IMG/VR virus record: IMGVR_UViG_3300020221_002917
Coordinates: 1 to 64,000 of that record
Strand: one strand, 5' to 3'
Source: a virus
DNA length: 64,000 nt
This document shows positions 17,693 through 26,516 of this stretch, in pieces. The notes under the pieces are model-generated. The model saw only the letters and a program-made list of their open reading frames with translations. It was not told where the DNA came from and searched no databases. Numbering within the stretch: position 1 is the stretch's first letter; each line of letters starts with the position of its first letter. A program made the translations under genes and the position numbers.

Positions 17693-18322
17693 TTATAAAT
17701 TAAACCTTCCCTTAAAAGCTAAGAAATTATCAATCACTTCATCTTCTGAAAGAGGGCGATTGTAGCAGGTAATTAAAGAAGAAGCAAAAGATCTACTATT
17801 TTTATTGTTTGAATCAAAATAAAATCTTAAAGTAGTACAAACACAAGGGTTTTTTCTTATTAGCGTAATATTCTTCCATTCGTTGACTCCAAACAATATA
17901 GTTGAAGATAGAATTCTAGTATCTCCTACAAAAATACCGTTATAATAAGAAGAAGTATTATCCCACCCTCTGCCGAAATTACCAGAAAATATAAAACCGT
18001 TAACCACAGAAGGTCTAGTATCAATAAATGTTGGATTAATACCGTTTTGACCATCCAAGGCTTTGCACCATATTGAGATGGTATGTAGTTTTATACTGTT
18101 TGGTTGTATTATGCCCGAACCTCTGCTTTGATTAGACTTTGTTATAACACATCTAACACCGTCTACTGTATCTAGATGATAATCGCCTATTAACTCACAA
18201 TTTTTTTTATTTCTAGATAAATCTTTTACTATATTTCCAGAAATATATGACTTTGGGTTTGTAGGGTCTATACAAAATTCTAACCCACTAGTAATAAGCC
18301 TTGGATTAAAGCCCGCACTCAT
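17693..18322 (-). CDS. LamG/concanavalin-A-like fibre protein
   Basis: A 209-residue protein. The opening (LITSGLEFCIDPTNPKSY, then VKDLSRNKKNCELIG) and later segments (HTISIWCKAL, WKNITLIRK, LRFYFDSNN, ITCYNRPLSEDEVIDNF) follow the order of single-domain LamG/concanavalin-like proteins found in T4-like phages, where they are linked to carbohydrate binding. It overlaps the start of the upstream fibre gene's stop by one base and precedes the 17-residue-repeat fibre by 1 nt, so it is co-expressed with fibres. Lectin function is inferred from fold resemblance. Confidence 0.7.
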   Translation of the reverse strand: MSAGFNPRLITSGLEFCIDPTNPKSYISGNIVKDLSRNKKNCELIGDYHLDTVDGVRCVITKSNQSRGSGIIQPNSIKLHTISIWCKALDGQNGINPTFIDTRPSVVNGFIFSGNFGRGWDNTSSYYNGIFVGDTRILSSTILFGVNEWKNITLIRKNPCVCTTLRFYFDSNNKNSRSFASSLITCYNRPLSEDEVIDNFLAFKGRFNL

Positions 18323-21297
18323 TACACCTCTACTACTAGGGGTGGAATATCCTTTCGAATGGCAGTGAAGGACCAGAAGAACTTATAAGCTTTATTGCTA
18401 AACAGATCTTTAGAGGTCTTAACTACAAAGTAACTTTCTTTTGTATTAGTATCTATTACGATATCGTCCACCCAGAGTTGTTTTTTGTGTTTGAAGTTCG
18501 TCAATTGAACATTGAGATTACTATCATGTACTAAAGCATAGACATAAGAAGGTAGAACGATTTTTGCAGTAGAGCCAGTAATTTCTGCTTCACCAGTCAG
18601 TCTTATACCGTGATAAGGAGACTCCAATGATCCGTATTGTAGATGTTTGTTGCTATCAATAGGGTGTTTGATATAGAATGACTTTGTGCCGGCTGCAATA
18701 TGTGTAAAGTAACCAATAGATCCTTCGATATCTCCATTAACGTGTAGAGCGCGATCAGGTGTTGAATTTAGTATACCTACTCTTTGAAGTGACTTATCAA
18801 CAAACAATACATGATTAGTTGGATCGACAGTCAAATCATTTGTTATGACTAACGAGCCACCTTCACCACCAACCTCTATAATAGTACCACCAGATACCTT
18901 TAAGAATTCTGTACTAGCTTCAGATATATCGAGCCAATAACTACTATTAAGTGACATCGATGTATAGACACTATCCCAATCGGCAGATGTTTGTGAAACT
19001 GATGTATAGGTTGAATCCCAGTCAGCTGATGTTTCGCTTACTGATGTGTATGTACTGTCCCAATCGGCGCTATTTAAGCTTACAGAAGTATAAGTCGAAT
19101 CCCAATCGGCGCTGGTCTCACTTACTGATGTGTATGTACTGTCCCAATCGGCGCTATTTAAGCTTACAGAAGTATAAGTCGAATCCCAATCGGCGCTGGT
19201 CTCACTTACTGATGTATAGGTTGAATCCCAGTCAGCACTGGTCTCACTTACTGAGGTGTAAGTGCTATCCCAATCAGCACTGGTTTCACTAACAGAAGTG
19301 TAGGTTGAATCCCAATCAGCCGATGTTTCGCTTACAGATGTGTATGTGCTATCCCAATCGGCGCTGGTCTCGCTAACGGAAGTATAAGTTGAATCCCAGT
19401 CAGCTGATGTTTCACTTACTGATGTATAGGTACTATCCCAATCAGCTGAAGTCTCACTTACAGAAGTATAGGTACTATCCCAATCAGCAGATGTTTGTGA
19501 AACCGATGTATAGGTACTATCCCAGTCAGCCGATGTTTCGGAGACCGATGTGTAAGTTGAATCCCAGTCAGCGCTAGTCTCACTTACTGATGTATAAACG
19601 CTGTTCCAGTTTGCACTATTTTCTGTAACTACTGTATAAAGGCTTCCTCCTCCGCTCCAACCAGCTGAATTTGCTTGAACATTAGCATATACACTATCCC
19701 AGTCAAATGAAGACCCGCCACCAGGTACTAACACTGTACCAGATAGGTTAGCTCTTAGAGTGTCTATTGTAAAATAATAATCATCCCAATTAATATTTGC
19801 AGCAGATGCAGGTTCTGTTGTAAGCCCAGAGAATAATGTCCATGTACCAGGGCGGCCTTGGCCTGCTCTTCTAATCAAACCTGTATGTTGGTACCCAGCA
19901 TCATCGCCAATTTCTGTAAATGCGCCAACCCATCCGATATCTAAAACATTTGCTGGGTTATCTTCTGCAAAATAAATTATATTATCTTTAACTACTAAGT
20001 GATCTACATCTATTTGTGCGGCAGATCCAGAGATTGTTAGGTTACCTGCTATACTAACACTACCTGGGAAAAATACACTTGTCGGGAAACTTAAAGTAAC
20101 GCTATTATCTCTGTTATTTGTACCTGCTGTTACAACGGTTATTTGGTGTGTTGTACCATAAATGTCGTAAATTGAACTGTCCCAATCGGCACTTACTAGG
20201 CTAACTGAACTATATGTACTATCCCAATCAGCAGATGTTTCTGAAACAGAAGTATATGTACTATCCCAATCGGCGCTATTTAAGCTTACGGAAGTATAAG
20301 TCGAATCCCAATCAGCTGATGTTTCTGAAACAGAAGTATATGTACTATCCCAATCGGCGCTATTTAAGCTTACGGAAGTATAAGTCGAATCCCAATCAGC
20401 TGATGTTTCAGATACCGATGTATAGGTACTATCCCAATCAGCAGATGTTTCTGAAACAGAAGTATACGTACTATCCCAGTCAGCCGATGTTTCTGAAACA
20501 GAAGTATACGTACTATCCCAGTCAGCTGATGTTTCGCTTACAGAAGTATATGTAATATCCCAATCAGCACTGGTTTCACTAACGGAGGTATAAGTTGAAT
20601 CCCAGTCAGCCGATGTTTCTGAAACAGAAGTATATGTACTGTCCCAGTCAGCTGATGTTTCACTAACGGAGGTATAAGTTGAATCCCAGTCAGCACTCGT
20701 CTCTGAAACTGAAGTGTAAGTACTATCCCAATCAGCCGATGTTTCAGATACCGATGTATATGTACTATCCCAGTCAGCTGATGTTTCGGAGACCGATGTA
20801 TACGTTGAATCCCAATCAGCGCTTGTCTCTGAAACCGATGTATATGTACTATCCCAGTCAGCCGATGTTTCGGAGACCGATGTGTAAGTTGAATCCCAGT
20901 CAGCACTAGTTTCACTTACAGAAGTATAAACGCTGTTCCAGTTTGCACTATTTTCTGTAACTACTGTATAAAGGCTTCCGCCTCCATTCCAATCAGATGA
21001 ATTTGTTTGAACTGAAGAATAAACTGATGCCCAGTCATCACTATTTGTATTTAAGTGATTCTCAAAAATGGTAAACCCGGTAATATTTCTATTAGCTACG
21101 ATATTTCCACCACTTATAGAAACTGTTGAATTGTTAGTAGCAGGTGTACTAAACTCTAACCCACCAAGATCATTATATTGGATTTGTACGCTAAGATCGG
21201 CAGAAACCCCTGCATATTTTGTCGAAGAGCCAGTATTGCTCCTATCGAAAAATATATAACCTTCACCCGGAGATATTAATACATTACGGTCAGCCAC
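18322..21297 (-). CDS. Long tail fibre with two arrays of 14-residue tryptophan repeats
   Basis: A 991-residue protein with a GTG start. Residues about 95-360 hold roughly 18 copies, and about 560-790 roughly 16 copies, of SADWDSTYTSVSET-type units. A middle domain (about 365-555, AQIDVDHLVVKDNIIYFAEDN) separates them. The C-terminal about 190 residues (SFYIKHPIDSNKHLQYGSLES, HGIRLTG, FFWSFTAIRKDIPPLVVEV) form a conserved domain that recurs in the neighbouring 893-residue protein. The repeats are probably a trimeric shaft. A late promoter box lies 4 nt before the GTG. Confidence 0.75.
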   Translation of the reverse strand: MADRNVLISPGEGYIFFDRSNTGSSTKYAGVSADLSVQIQYNDLGGLEFSTPATNNSTVSISGGNIVANRNITGFTIFENHLNTNSDDWASVYSSVQTNSSDWNGGGSLYTVVTENSANWNSVYTSVSETSADWDSTYTSVSETSADWDSTYTSVSETSADWDSTYTSVSETSADWDSTYTSVSETSADWDSTYTSVSETSADWDSTYTSVSETSADWDSTYTSVSETSADWDSTYTSVSETSADWDITYTSVSETSADWDSTYTSVSETSADWDSTYTSVSETSADWDSTYTSVSETSADWDSTYTSVSLNSADWDSTYTSVSETSADWDSTYTSVSLNSADWDSTYTSVSETSADWDSTYSSVSLVSADWDSSIYDIYGTTHQITVVTAGTNNRDNSVTLSFPTSVFFPGSVSIAGNLTISGSAAQIDVDHLVVKDNIIYFAEDNPANVLDIGWVGAFTEIGDDAGYQHTGLIRRAGQGRPGTWTLFSGLTTEPASAANINWDDYYFTIDTLRANLSGTVLVPGGGSSFDWDSVYANVQANSAGWSGGGSLYTVVTENSANWNSVYTSVSETSADWDSTYTSVSETSADWDSTYTSVSQTSADWDSTYTSVSETSADWDSTYTSVSETSADWDSTYTSVSETSADWDSTYTSVSETSADWDSTYTSVSETSADWDSTYTSVSETSADWDSTYTSVSETSADWDSTYTSVSLNSADWDSTYTSVSETSADWDSTYTSVSLNSADWDSTYTSVSETSADWDSTYTSVSQTSADWDSVYTSMSLNSSYWLDISEASTEFLKVSGGTIIEVGGEGGSLVITNDLTVDPTNHVLFVDKSLQRVGILNSTPDRALHVNGDIEGSIGYFTHIAAGTKSFYIKHPIDSNKHLQYGSLESPYHGIRLTGEAEITGSTAKIVLPSYVYALVHDSNLNVQLTNFKHKKQLWVDDIVIDTNTKESYFVVKTSKDLFSNKAYKFFWSFTAIRKDIPPLVVEV
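18945..19610 (-). repeat. 42-bp coding repeats, C-terminal array
   Basis: About 16 tandem 42-bp units encoding 14 residues each. An 84-bp double unit is perfectly duplicated (19037-19120 and 19121-19204), a sign of recent expansion. Confidence 0.9.
20180..20950 (-). repeat. 42-bp coding repeats, N-terminal array
   Basis: About 18 tandem 42-bp units. An 84-bp double unit is perfectly duplicated (20234-20317 and 20318-20401). Other units differ by silent changes. Confidence 0.9.
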
Positions 21298-21301
21298 GTA
21301 A

Positions 21302-21309
21302 TATTTATT
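21302..21309 (-). promoter_or_regulatory. Late promoter box before the 991-residue fibre gene
   Basis: AATAAATA on the minus strand, 4 nt before the GTG at 21297. Confidence 0.55.
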
Positions 21310-21338
21310 ATTTTTACGGCAATTTGATGCTATTTATT

Positions 21339-24020
21339 CTATATTTCTATTTGCAAAGCGGGTATATCTTTTCTAATAGCGGTAAAAGACCAATAAAAGC
21401 TAAATTCTTTATTCTTATCGAATAACCCATGGTTTCTCTTCACTATAAAGTAGTTTTCCTCTGTATTAATTTCGGACACATACAAAGGTTTTGTATGGTT
21501 TATATTGGTCAACTGTACATTTGTATCGGATTTATGTACTAAATCTTTGATATAATCCGGTAATTTAATTGCACATTGTGTTTTAATAGTGGCTTTACCG
21601 GTTAATCTTACCCCATGGTAAGGTGACTCCAATGATCCATATTGTAAGTGTAAACCTTGCTTGGAAGGATGTGGAATATAGAATGACTTGGAGGCAGCTG
21701 CCACATGATTAAAGTAACCGGTACCTCCAACATTAATATCGTCGATAACTGTAGCTGCGCTTAACAATACATTGTTGGTAGAAAGATAATGAGTAGTGAC
21801 ATAAATCCCACTTAACGTATTCCATGAATTATAAACCGAATCCCACTCTGCGCTTGTTGTATTAACACTGGAGTAAACTGAATCCCAATTCGCAGAGTTT
21901 GGAGTAACTGAATTATAAACACTATTCCATAAATTACTATTACCACCGGGAGCGGTAATAAGTTGATTAGAACTTATTGCACCATTTACAGTAAGCTCGG
22001 CTGTGGGGTAACTGGTATTAATACCAATACTACCGCGTCCATCAGGCTCTGCATTCCCAACATGCAATACTTCTACACCATCACCGTCAAAAAAGCTTGC
22101 AATATCATAAGGGCCCTTTGCCTGATAAACATATAAGGCTGGACCCTTACCGACATTAATAACAGACAACGCACTCGTTGTAGTAAAAATAGTATCTACA
22201 AAATAAGAATTACCCAGGGCGGTTAAATTACCATTTACCGTTAAATCTTGAAATATATTTAAACTTCCAGTAATACTACCACCAGATAATGAAAGAAAAT
22301 TATCCCCTGTATATTGTTGAATGTCATTTTTAATGGACAATAACGATACCGTGTTACCACTTGTTATCGATAAATTGTAGGGCACTGGGTCCCAAATTAA
22401 TGACTGAACACCTGCTGAAGTCTGTGCAAATATATCTAGAAGATCTACCCCGGCTGAAAGTATACTAGTGGAAACATTTAAATCACCATCATTTATAGTA
22501 TCTCCAATAATAAGTGTATTTTCTGGTACTACAAATGTATTTCCTACTGCAGAAAGTGTGACACTGCCTAGATAGATTGAACTATCGCTTACATATAAGT
22601 CTTTCCATCTCTTGGTTGGTGATCCTAAGCTATGAACATCAGTTTCACACGGTAAAACATCCCCACAAAACTCTACTTCGCCTTTTACTGTTAACCCATT
22701 TACTGTGAGATGACCATCCATTACACCGCCTTCGGCGTATTGTACTGCTACAGAGCCTCCACCGCCCCCACCCATGTTAACTGCATATTTTTTCGCCTCT
22801 CTTAATGCAGCTTCCACTGCCCTGTCTACATATTTCTTAATACCGTCTTTAACTTTTGCCGTGCTTTCATTTTGTTCCACTATTTCTCTAAGTTTGGTAT
22901 CTATTTCATGGGTGGTCTCCAGATCTTTCTTTAGTTTTTCAATAACATACTCATCTAAATTTTTTCTGGAGTCTTTTTTAAATTCATCAGCAAACTCTTT
23001 CTTAAATGAATTAAGTTTTGTTTGTATATTTTCCCAGATTAATTTTTCTACCTCATCTGCGGCCTCTACAACAACTGCTTTTTTCTGAATTTCTTTTTGT
23101 TTTTCCAGTAATATCTTATTTTGTTCTTCTAGTTGTAATTCTAGATTACGAGCCTTCTCAATAGCCTTGGTATACTCCTGTTTTTGTTGTACAAGTTCTT
23201 TATCTTCGGTAATAACCAGTTCAGGTACTTTAATATCTTCTACCAGCTGGGGCGGTCTTTCCTTGGGACCTGTAAATTCCACGTACGATTTTGAATTTGG
23301 ATCCAATGTTTTTAAATTAAACATGGAAATAGGAGTCTCCTGATCTTCTACTACAATAATTTTAAATTTTACCTTGGTATATAAATCTCCATTTTCAAAT
23401 AAAAGATCTACAAATACAAATTTTTCCCTATTTTTTTCAAAATATTCACAAATAAGTTCGGCATCCTGGGTTTTAAATATGCCAATATTAAACAGTTGAT
23501 CGGTAAACGAACTACAAAAGAAAATATTCTCAGCTTCCCCGCTTTCAATTAAGGTCATCGGGACTGTCGTATTGACAGCAACCTCATATATACTACCCTT
23601 CTGTAAAGGTTGATATAATTTCATTGGTTCTTGTTCAATTACTGGGGTAGAAGGAACAATTACCTCTTTAATAGGTTCTTCTACTTCCTCTACAATCTGT
23701 ATTTTTGGTTTTTCCTTAACAATTACCGGTTTTACATAAGAGGGATTAAAGATTGATTCTAATTTAGAATTATCAGTCAATACAACACGAAAGATAGACT
23801 TTTTATAGAGTTTATTGCCAATTTTTACATCAATATTGACATATTTTTCGCTATTTTCTTCATTATATTCTAATATTAACGGTTTGTGTTTGGTATCAAA
23901 TATAGCAACATTGAAAAGATGTTCATTTATATTAGTACAATACAAAATATTTTCCGAATCATTAGAAATGACTAATGTAAACGGTATTTTGTTGTTTAGT
24001 GTAACAGATTGTAAACTCAC
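21339..24020 (-). CDS. Tail fibre protein with duplicated N-terminal domain and coiled coil
   Basis: An 893-residue protein with a GTG start. Two related domains of about 105 residues occupy residues 1-105 and 140-250 (KIPFTLVISNDSENILYC / TVPMTLIESGEAENIFFC; SIFNPSYVKP / SMFNLKTLDP). A long coiled coil follows (about 270-410, Glu/Lys rich), then a glycine run, beta-rich modules (SLGSPTKRWKDLYVSDS), three tryptophan modules near residues 690-745, and the conserved C-terminal domain (SFYIPHPSKQGLHLQYGSLES ... FYWSFTAIRKDIP). The N-terminus probably attaches to the baseplate and the C-terminus presents or trimerises the tip. These roles are inferred. Confidence 0.75.
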   Translation of the reverse strand: MSLQSVTLNNKIPFTLVISNDSENILYCTNINEHLFNVAIFDTKHKPLILEYNEENSEKYVNIDVKIGNKLYKKSIFRVVLTDNSKLESIFNPSYVKPVIVKEKPKIQIVEEVEEPIKEVIVPSTPVIEQEPMKLYQPLQKGSIYEVAVNTTVPMTLIESGEAENIFFCSSFTDQLFNIGIFKTQDAELICEYFEKNREKFVFVDLLFENGDLYTKVKFKIIVVEDQETPISMFNLKTLDPNSKSYVEFTGPKERPPQLVEDIKVPELVITEDKELVQQKQEYTKAIEKARNLELQLEEQNKILLEKQKEIQKKAVVVEAADEVEKLIWENIQTKLNSFKKEFADEFKKDSRKNLDEYVIEKLKKDLETTHEIDTKLREIVEQNESTAKVKDGIKKYVDRAVEAALREAKKYAVNMGGGGGGSVAVQYAEGGVMDGHLTVNGLTVKGEVEFCGDVLPCETDVHSLGSPTKRWKDLYVSDSSIYLGSVTLSAVGNTFVVPENTLIIGDTINDGDLNVSTSILSAGVDLLDIFAQTSAGVQSLIWDPVPYNLSITSGNTVSLLSIKNDIQQYTGDNFLSLSGGSITGSLNIFQDLTVNGNLTALGNSYFVDTIFTTTSALSVINVGKGPALYVYQAKGPYDIASFFDGDGVEVLHVGNAEPDGRGSIGINTSYPTAELTVNGAISSNQLITAPGGNSNLWNSVYNSVTPNSANWDSVYSSVNTTSAEWDSVYNSWNTLSGIYVTTHYLSTNNVLLSAATVIDDINVGGTGYFNHVAAASKSFYIPHPSKQGLHLQYGSLESPYHGVRLTGKATIKTQCAIKLPDYIKDLVHKSDTNVQLTNINHTKPLYVSEINTEENYFIVKRNHGLFDKNKEFSFYWSFTAIRKDIPALQIEI

Positions 24021-24024
24021 ACGT

Positions 24025-24032
24025 TATTTAGT
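24025..24032 (-). promoter_or_regulatory. Late-type promoter box before the 893-residue fibre gene
   Basis: ACTAAATA on the minus strand, 4 nt before the GTG at 24020; two differences from TATAAATA. Confidence 0.4.
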
Positions 24033-24098
24033 GAATTTTTAAAAAGTATCAATATTAACTCTCTGAGAAGCTATTTAAAGTCCACTTGGTATCAGAGT

Positions 24099-24230
24099 TT
24101 ACAGAAAAACTGGACCGGTAGCAGAAGCAGATGCATATACTGCTTCCATAATGCTTTTATGTTCTTTAGCGGTCTTAATTTTATCTGCTAAATCACCTAG
24201 AAAATTTGCTAATAGATCTTGTTGAGACAT
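24099..24230 (-). CDS. Small hypothetical protein (43 aa)
   Basis: A short ORF beginning MSQQDLLANFLGDLADKIKT, predicted as one or two helices, ending GPVFL. It lies between the fibre gene and the divergent DUF5856-like gene and fills most of an otherwise empty gap. No family is recognised. The amphipathic helix and codon pattern support coding, but it is too short for certainty. Confidence 0.5.
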   Translation of the reverse strand: MSQQDLLANFLGDLADKIKTAKEHKSIMEAVYASASATGPVFL

Positions 24231-24250
24231 AGATTATTTAATATAAACTA

Positions 24251-24258
24251 AATAAATA
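24251..24258 (+). promoter_or_regulatory. Late promoter box (AATAAATA)
   Basis: Ends 5 nt before the ATG of the gene at 24264; no Shine-Dalgarno sequence can fit between them. Confidence 0.55.
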
Positions 24259-24263
24259 ACAAT

Positions 24264-24629
24264 ATGCAGTCAGTTGTTAAAGATTTGCTTCAAATGCAAA
24301 ATCAACTAAGGGTTTTTCATTGGCAGACAAAAAGTTACAGTGCACATAAAGCTTTAGGCAAAGCTTATGAATCTTTAGATGAATTAATTGATACTTTTGT
24401 TGAAACGGCACTGGGTAGGGATAGTGTAGAGTTAGCCAATGGGGAAATGAATATAGAACTCTTTGACATAAAAAGTGTTAGTGTTTGTGATGCGCTAGAT
24501 ACGTACAAGCTCTTTTTATCGGAAATATCTCAAAGATTAAACCCTGAAAAGGACACGGACTTATTAAACATACGAGATGAAATGCTTGGGGTATTGAATC
24601 AGACTAGTTATTTGTTAAAGCTGTCTTAA
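24264..24629 (+). CDS. Dps/ferritin-like helical protein (DUF5856 type)
   Basis: A 121-residue all-helical protein. The first helix pair (QNQLRVFHWQTKSYSAHKALG, then YESLDELIDTFVETALG) has the W-x-T-K-S...H...D-E-L-I-D pattern of Dps-like four-helix proteins, in which His, Asp and Glu bind metal. Similar short proteins (DUF5856) occur in large DNA viruses and phages with unknown role. It stands alone on the plus strand between minus-strand operons, with its own late promoter box immediately upstream. An iron-binding or DNA-protecting function is only an inference from the fold. Confidence 0.6.
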   Translation: MQSVVKDLLQMQNQLRVFHWQTKSYSAHKALGKAYESLDELIDTFVETALGRDSVELANGEMNIELFDIKSVSVCDALDTYKLFLSEISQRLNPEKDTDLLNIRDEMLGVLNQTSYLLKLS

Positions 24630-24630
24630 G

Positions 24631-25548
24631 TTACTGTCTGACCGTTTTTGTAAAATATTTAAACTCGTCAATTAACGATTTGTCTAAAAGACTATGATTA
24701 CTCGACCTTGTTGGATTGATATCAATACCACCACGTCTTACATATAAACAGCTAACAACTAGCTCTTCGGGAAAAAACTTTCGAAAAATTCTCATATAAA
24801 TAGTTTCACAAATCTCTTCGTGAAAATGACATTCATCTCTAAAAGAAACAATATATTGTAAAAGAGAAGTTGGATTAATTTCATATTTACCCTTGTAGTG
24901 AATGTAAACATCTCCCCAATCAGGTTGAGAAGTAACTCTGCAATTACTTTTTAATAATGCGGAGTGGAATCTTTGTACTTTAGATTCATTAATTTTTTCA
25001 GCACTCAAAATATCGGGATTTTCTGTGTAAAAAGGCGCTTTAATAGTAGTTACATCAATAAAATTCTCTAACGTCGGGTAGTCTTTATTTGAAAAGACCG
25101 GTGGATAATACAAACCATCATCTACTGATTTGGTAGATCTTACATATACCTTGACGTCAGTTTCTAAAAGCTTAGAAAGATCAGATGCAATCGTATCTTG
25201 AAGTTGCATTAAAATAGAAATAATATTTCCTTCAAACTTTTGCATATTAAACGAATTCATATACAGCTTTATCGACTTTGACTCTACGATGTATTTGTTT
25301 TTAGCCGGGTAAACAATCTTAGCTATAGCAGCAATAGGCATACCCTCTTTTGTTAAGCAGGAAACTTCATAAGCATTCCAAATATCATAACCACCAAACG
25401 GAACATCCTCATCTGTAATTCCTAAATGCTTTCTATTGTTAATTCTAGGCTCTCTTACCAACAACGTCGGGTCATATGTTGATTTATAACCGGTTATTTT
25501 ACCGAGATGCTTTGAAATATTGCTATTATCTAAAATGGTATTGCTCAT
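24631..25548 (-). CDS. queF: NADPH-dependent 7-cyano-7-deazaguanine (preQ0) reductase QueF
   Basis: A 305-residue two-module (proteobacterial-type) QueF that reduces preQ0 to preQ1 with two NADPH. It shows the diagnostic E-S-K-S-x-K-L-Y-x-N-S-F motif at about 89-100, SNCRVTSQPDWG with the catalytic Cys203 and Asp210 (the 7-residue spacing matches E. coli Cys190/Asp197), FRDECHFHEE at about 236-245, and YVRRGGIDINPTRS near the C-terminus. All key residues are present. It is the last gene of a minus-strand cluster that includes a DpdA-like transglycosylase, so its preQ1 probably goes into phage DNA rather than only into tRNA queuosine. Confidence 0.93.
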   Translation of the reverse strand: MSNTILDNSNISKHLGKITGYKSTYDPTLLVREPRINNRKHLGITDEDVPFGGYDIWNAYEVSCLTKEGMPIAAIAKIVYPAKNKYIVESKSIKLYMNSFNMQKFEGNIISILMQLQDTIASDLSKLLETDVKVYVRSTKSVDDGLYYPPVFSNKDYPTLENFIDVTTIKAPFYTENPDILSAEKINESKVQRFHSALLKSNCRVTSQPDWGDVYIHYKGKYEINPTSLLQYIVSFRDECHFHEEICETIYMRIFRKFFPEELVVSCLYVRRGGIDINPTRSSNHSLLDKSLIDEFKYFTKTVRQ

Positions 25549-25563
25549 TGAATATATTTTATA

Positions 25564-26148
25564 CTACTTTGTATAAAAATCTATAATACTTTTAATCATC
25601 CCTATTCTCTCTTCTACTGTTCCTTTCAGTCTTACAACTTTATCTTTCCATTGAAATTGATCTAGATAGTAATTCTCATACTTGTCTATAATATTATTTC
25701 TAAAATCTACGTCAACACTTCTCTCACCGTCATCGACTAATTTTATTTCATGGGGATCGGGATAAAATATAATATCGTATTTATGATAAAAACGATTCCA
25801 ATAGTTTAACGCTTGTGACCAGATTTGCTGACTTACAAGTTTTTTATCATAAAAATATTCTGTAAATACCAAACCATCTAGTAGGCATCTATCATGTACA
25901 TTACCTTTACATCCCGGCCAAAGTTCATAATCGTATTTAAATAAATTCTCTAGTTCCTTATTTAAAATTAACAATTGAGTTATATCGTTTGCACCTTCTT
26001 CATTTATCCTAACATTAAACTCCCTCTTTACTAATCTAGTAACTTCTTCAATATAAAAAAACTGATCCATAATACCTCTAGTCTGCTTCATTTGCTTGAG
26101 CAAAGTAGTCTTACCCGAACACTGCGGCCCAGTAAAAGTAATATTCAC
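25564..26148 (-). CDS. P-loop nucleoside/nucleotide-kinase-like ATPase
   Basis: A 194-residue protein with Walker A GPQCSGKTT (residues 7-15), an HDRCLLDGLVFTEYF motif like the DRx substrate-binding segment of deoxynucleoside and NadR-type kinases, and Asp/Arg-rich C-terminal helices that may form a lid. This domain type (AAA_28/NadR-like) often phosphorylates nucleosides or small cofactors. It lies between queF and a DUF1599-type gene, so a role in nucleotide supply or base modification is plausible but not shown. The start is the ATG 24 nt after the previous stop. Confidence 0.7.
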   Translation of the reverse strand: MNITFTGPQCSGKTTLLKQMKQTRGIMDQFFYIEEVTRLVKREFNVRINEEGANDITQLLILNKELENLFKYDYELWPGCKGNVHDRCLLDGLVFTEYFYDKKLVSQQIWSQALNYWNRFYHKYDIIFYPDPHEIKLVDDGERSVDVDFRNNIIDKYENYYLDQFQWKDKVVRLKGTVEERIGMIKSIIDFYTK

Positions 26149-26171
26149 TTACTCTATTATAACTACAACTA

Positions 26172-26516
26172 CTACTTACACCACTTTTTTCTTTTAACTA
26201 TTTCTGCAATAATACAATATACAGAGGTATCGCTAAAAGCATCAAAAATTGGCTCATTTGCCGCTTCAAATGTTTTTTTTCTTAAAACCATATTAATAAG
26301 CCGTTGAATTTTGTCGTTTAACCTTACTACAATTGCTGATATAGACGCTATTATGTCTTCTTTTTTGTGAAGATCTGAGCCAAGACTAATATTGTGGGGC
26401 CCATAATCAAACTGCTTCTTACAAAAAACTTCATATTGCTCTTTCTGTATTTTTTTAAACTCTTCACACGTCTCTGGATACGTGGACTCTACAATTTTAA
26501 TATAATCTTCTCCCAT
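26172..26516 (-). CDS. DUF1599 / nucleotide-modification-associated domain protein
   Basis: A 114-residue helical protein. The central motif DYGPHNISLG, followed by a long segment ending VVRLNDKIQRLINMV and a final CIIAEIVKRKKW, follows the arrangement of PF07659 (DUF1599), described as a nucleotide-modification-associated domain in phages with altered bases. The N-terminal C-E-E-F...FCKKQFDYG part also recalls MazG-like helices. It overlaps the GMP reductase start by one base (26516). Placement in a deazaguanine cluster supports the assignment; the biochemical activity is unknown. Confidence 0.6.
   Translation of the reverse strand: MGEDYIKIVESTYPETCEEFKKIQKEQYEVFCKKQFDYGPHNISLGSDLHKKEDIIASISAIVVRLNDKIQRLINMVLRKKTFEAANEPIFDAFSDTSVYCIIAEIVKRKKWCK

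Noticed and set aside
18945-20950. Regular 42-bp direct repeats as a CRISPR array
   Set aside because: Repeats are contiguous, in frame and encode SADWDSTYTSV units; there are no unique spacers and no cas genes.
12947-24020. Diversity-generating retroelement driving fibre variation
   Set aside because: No reverse transcriptase gene and no template/variable repeat pair were seen in the window.
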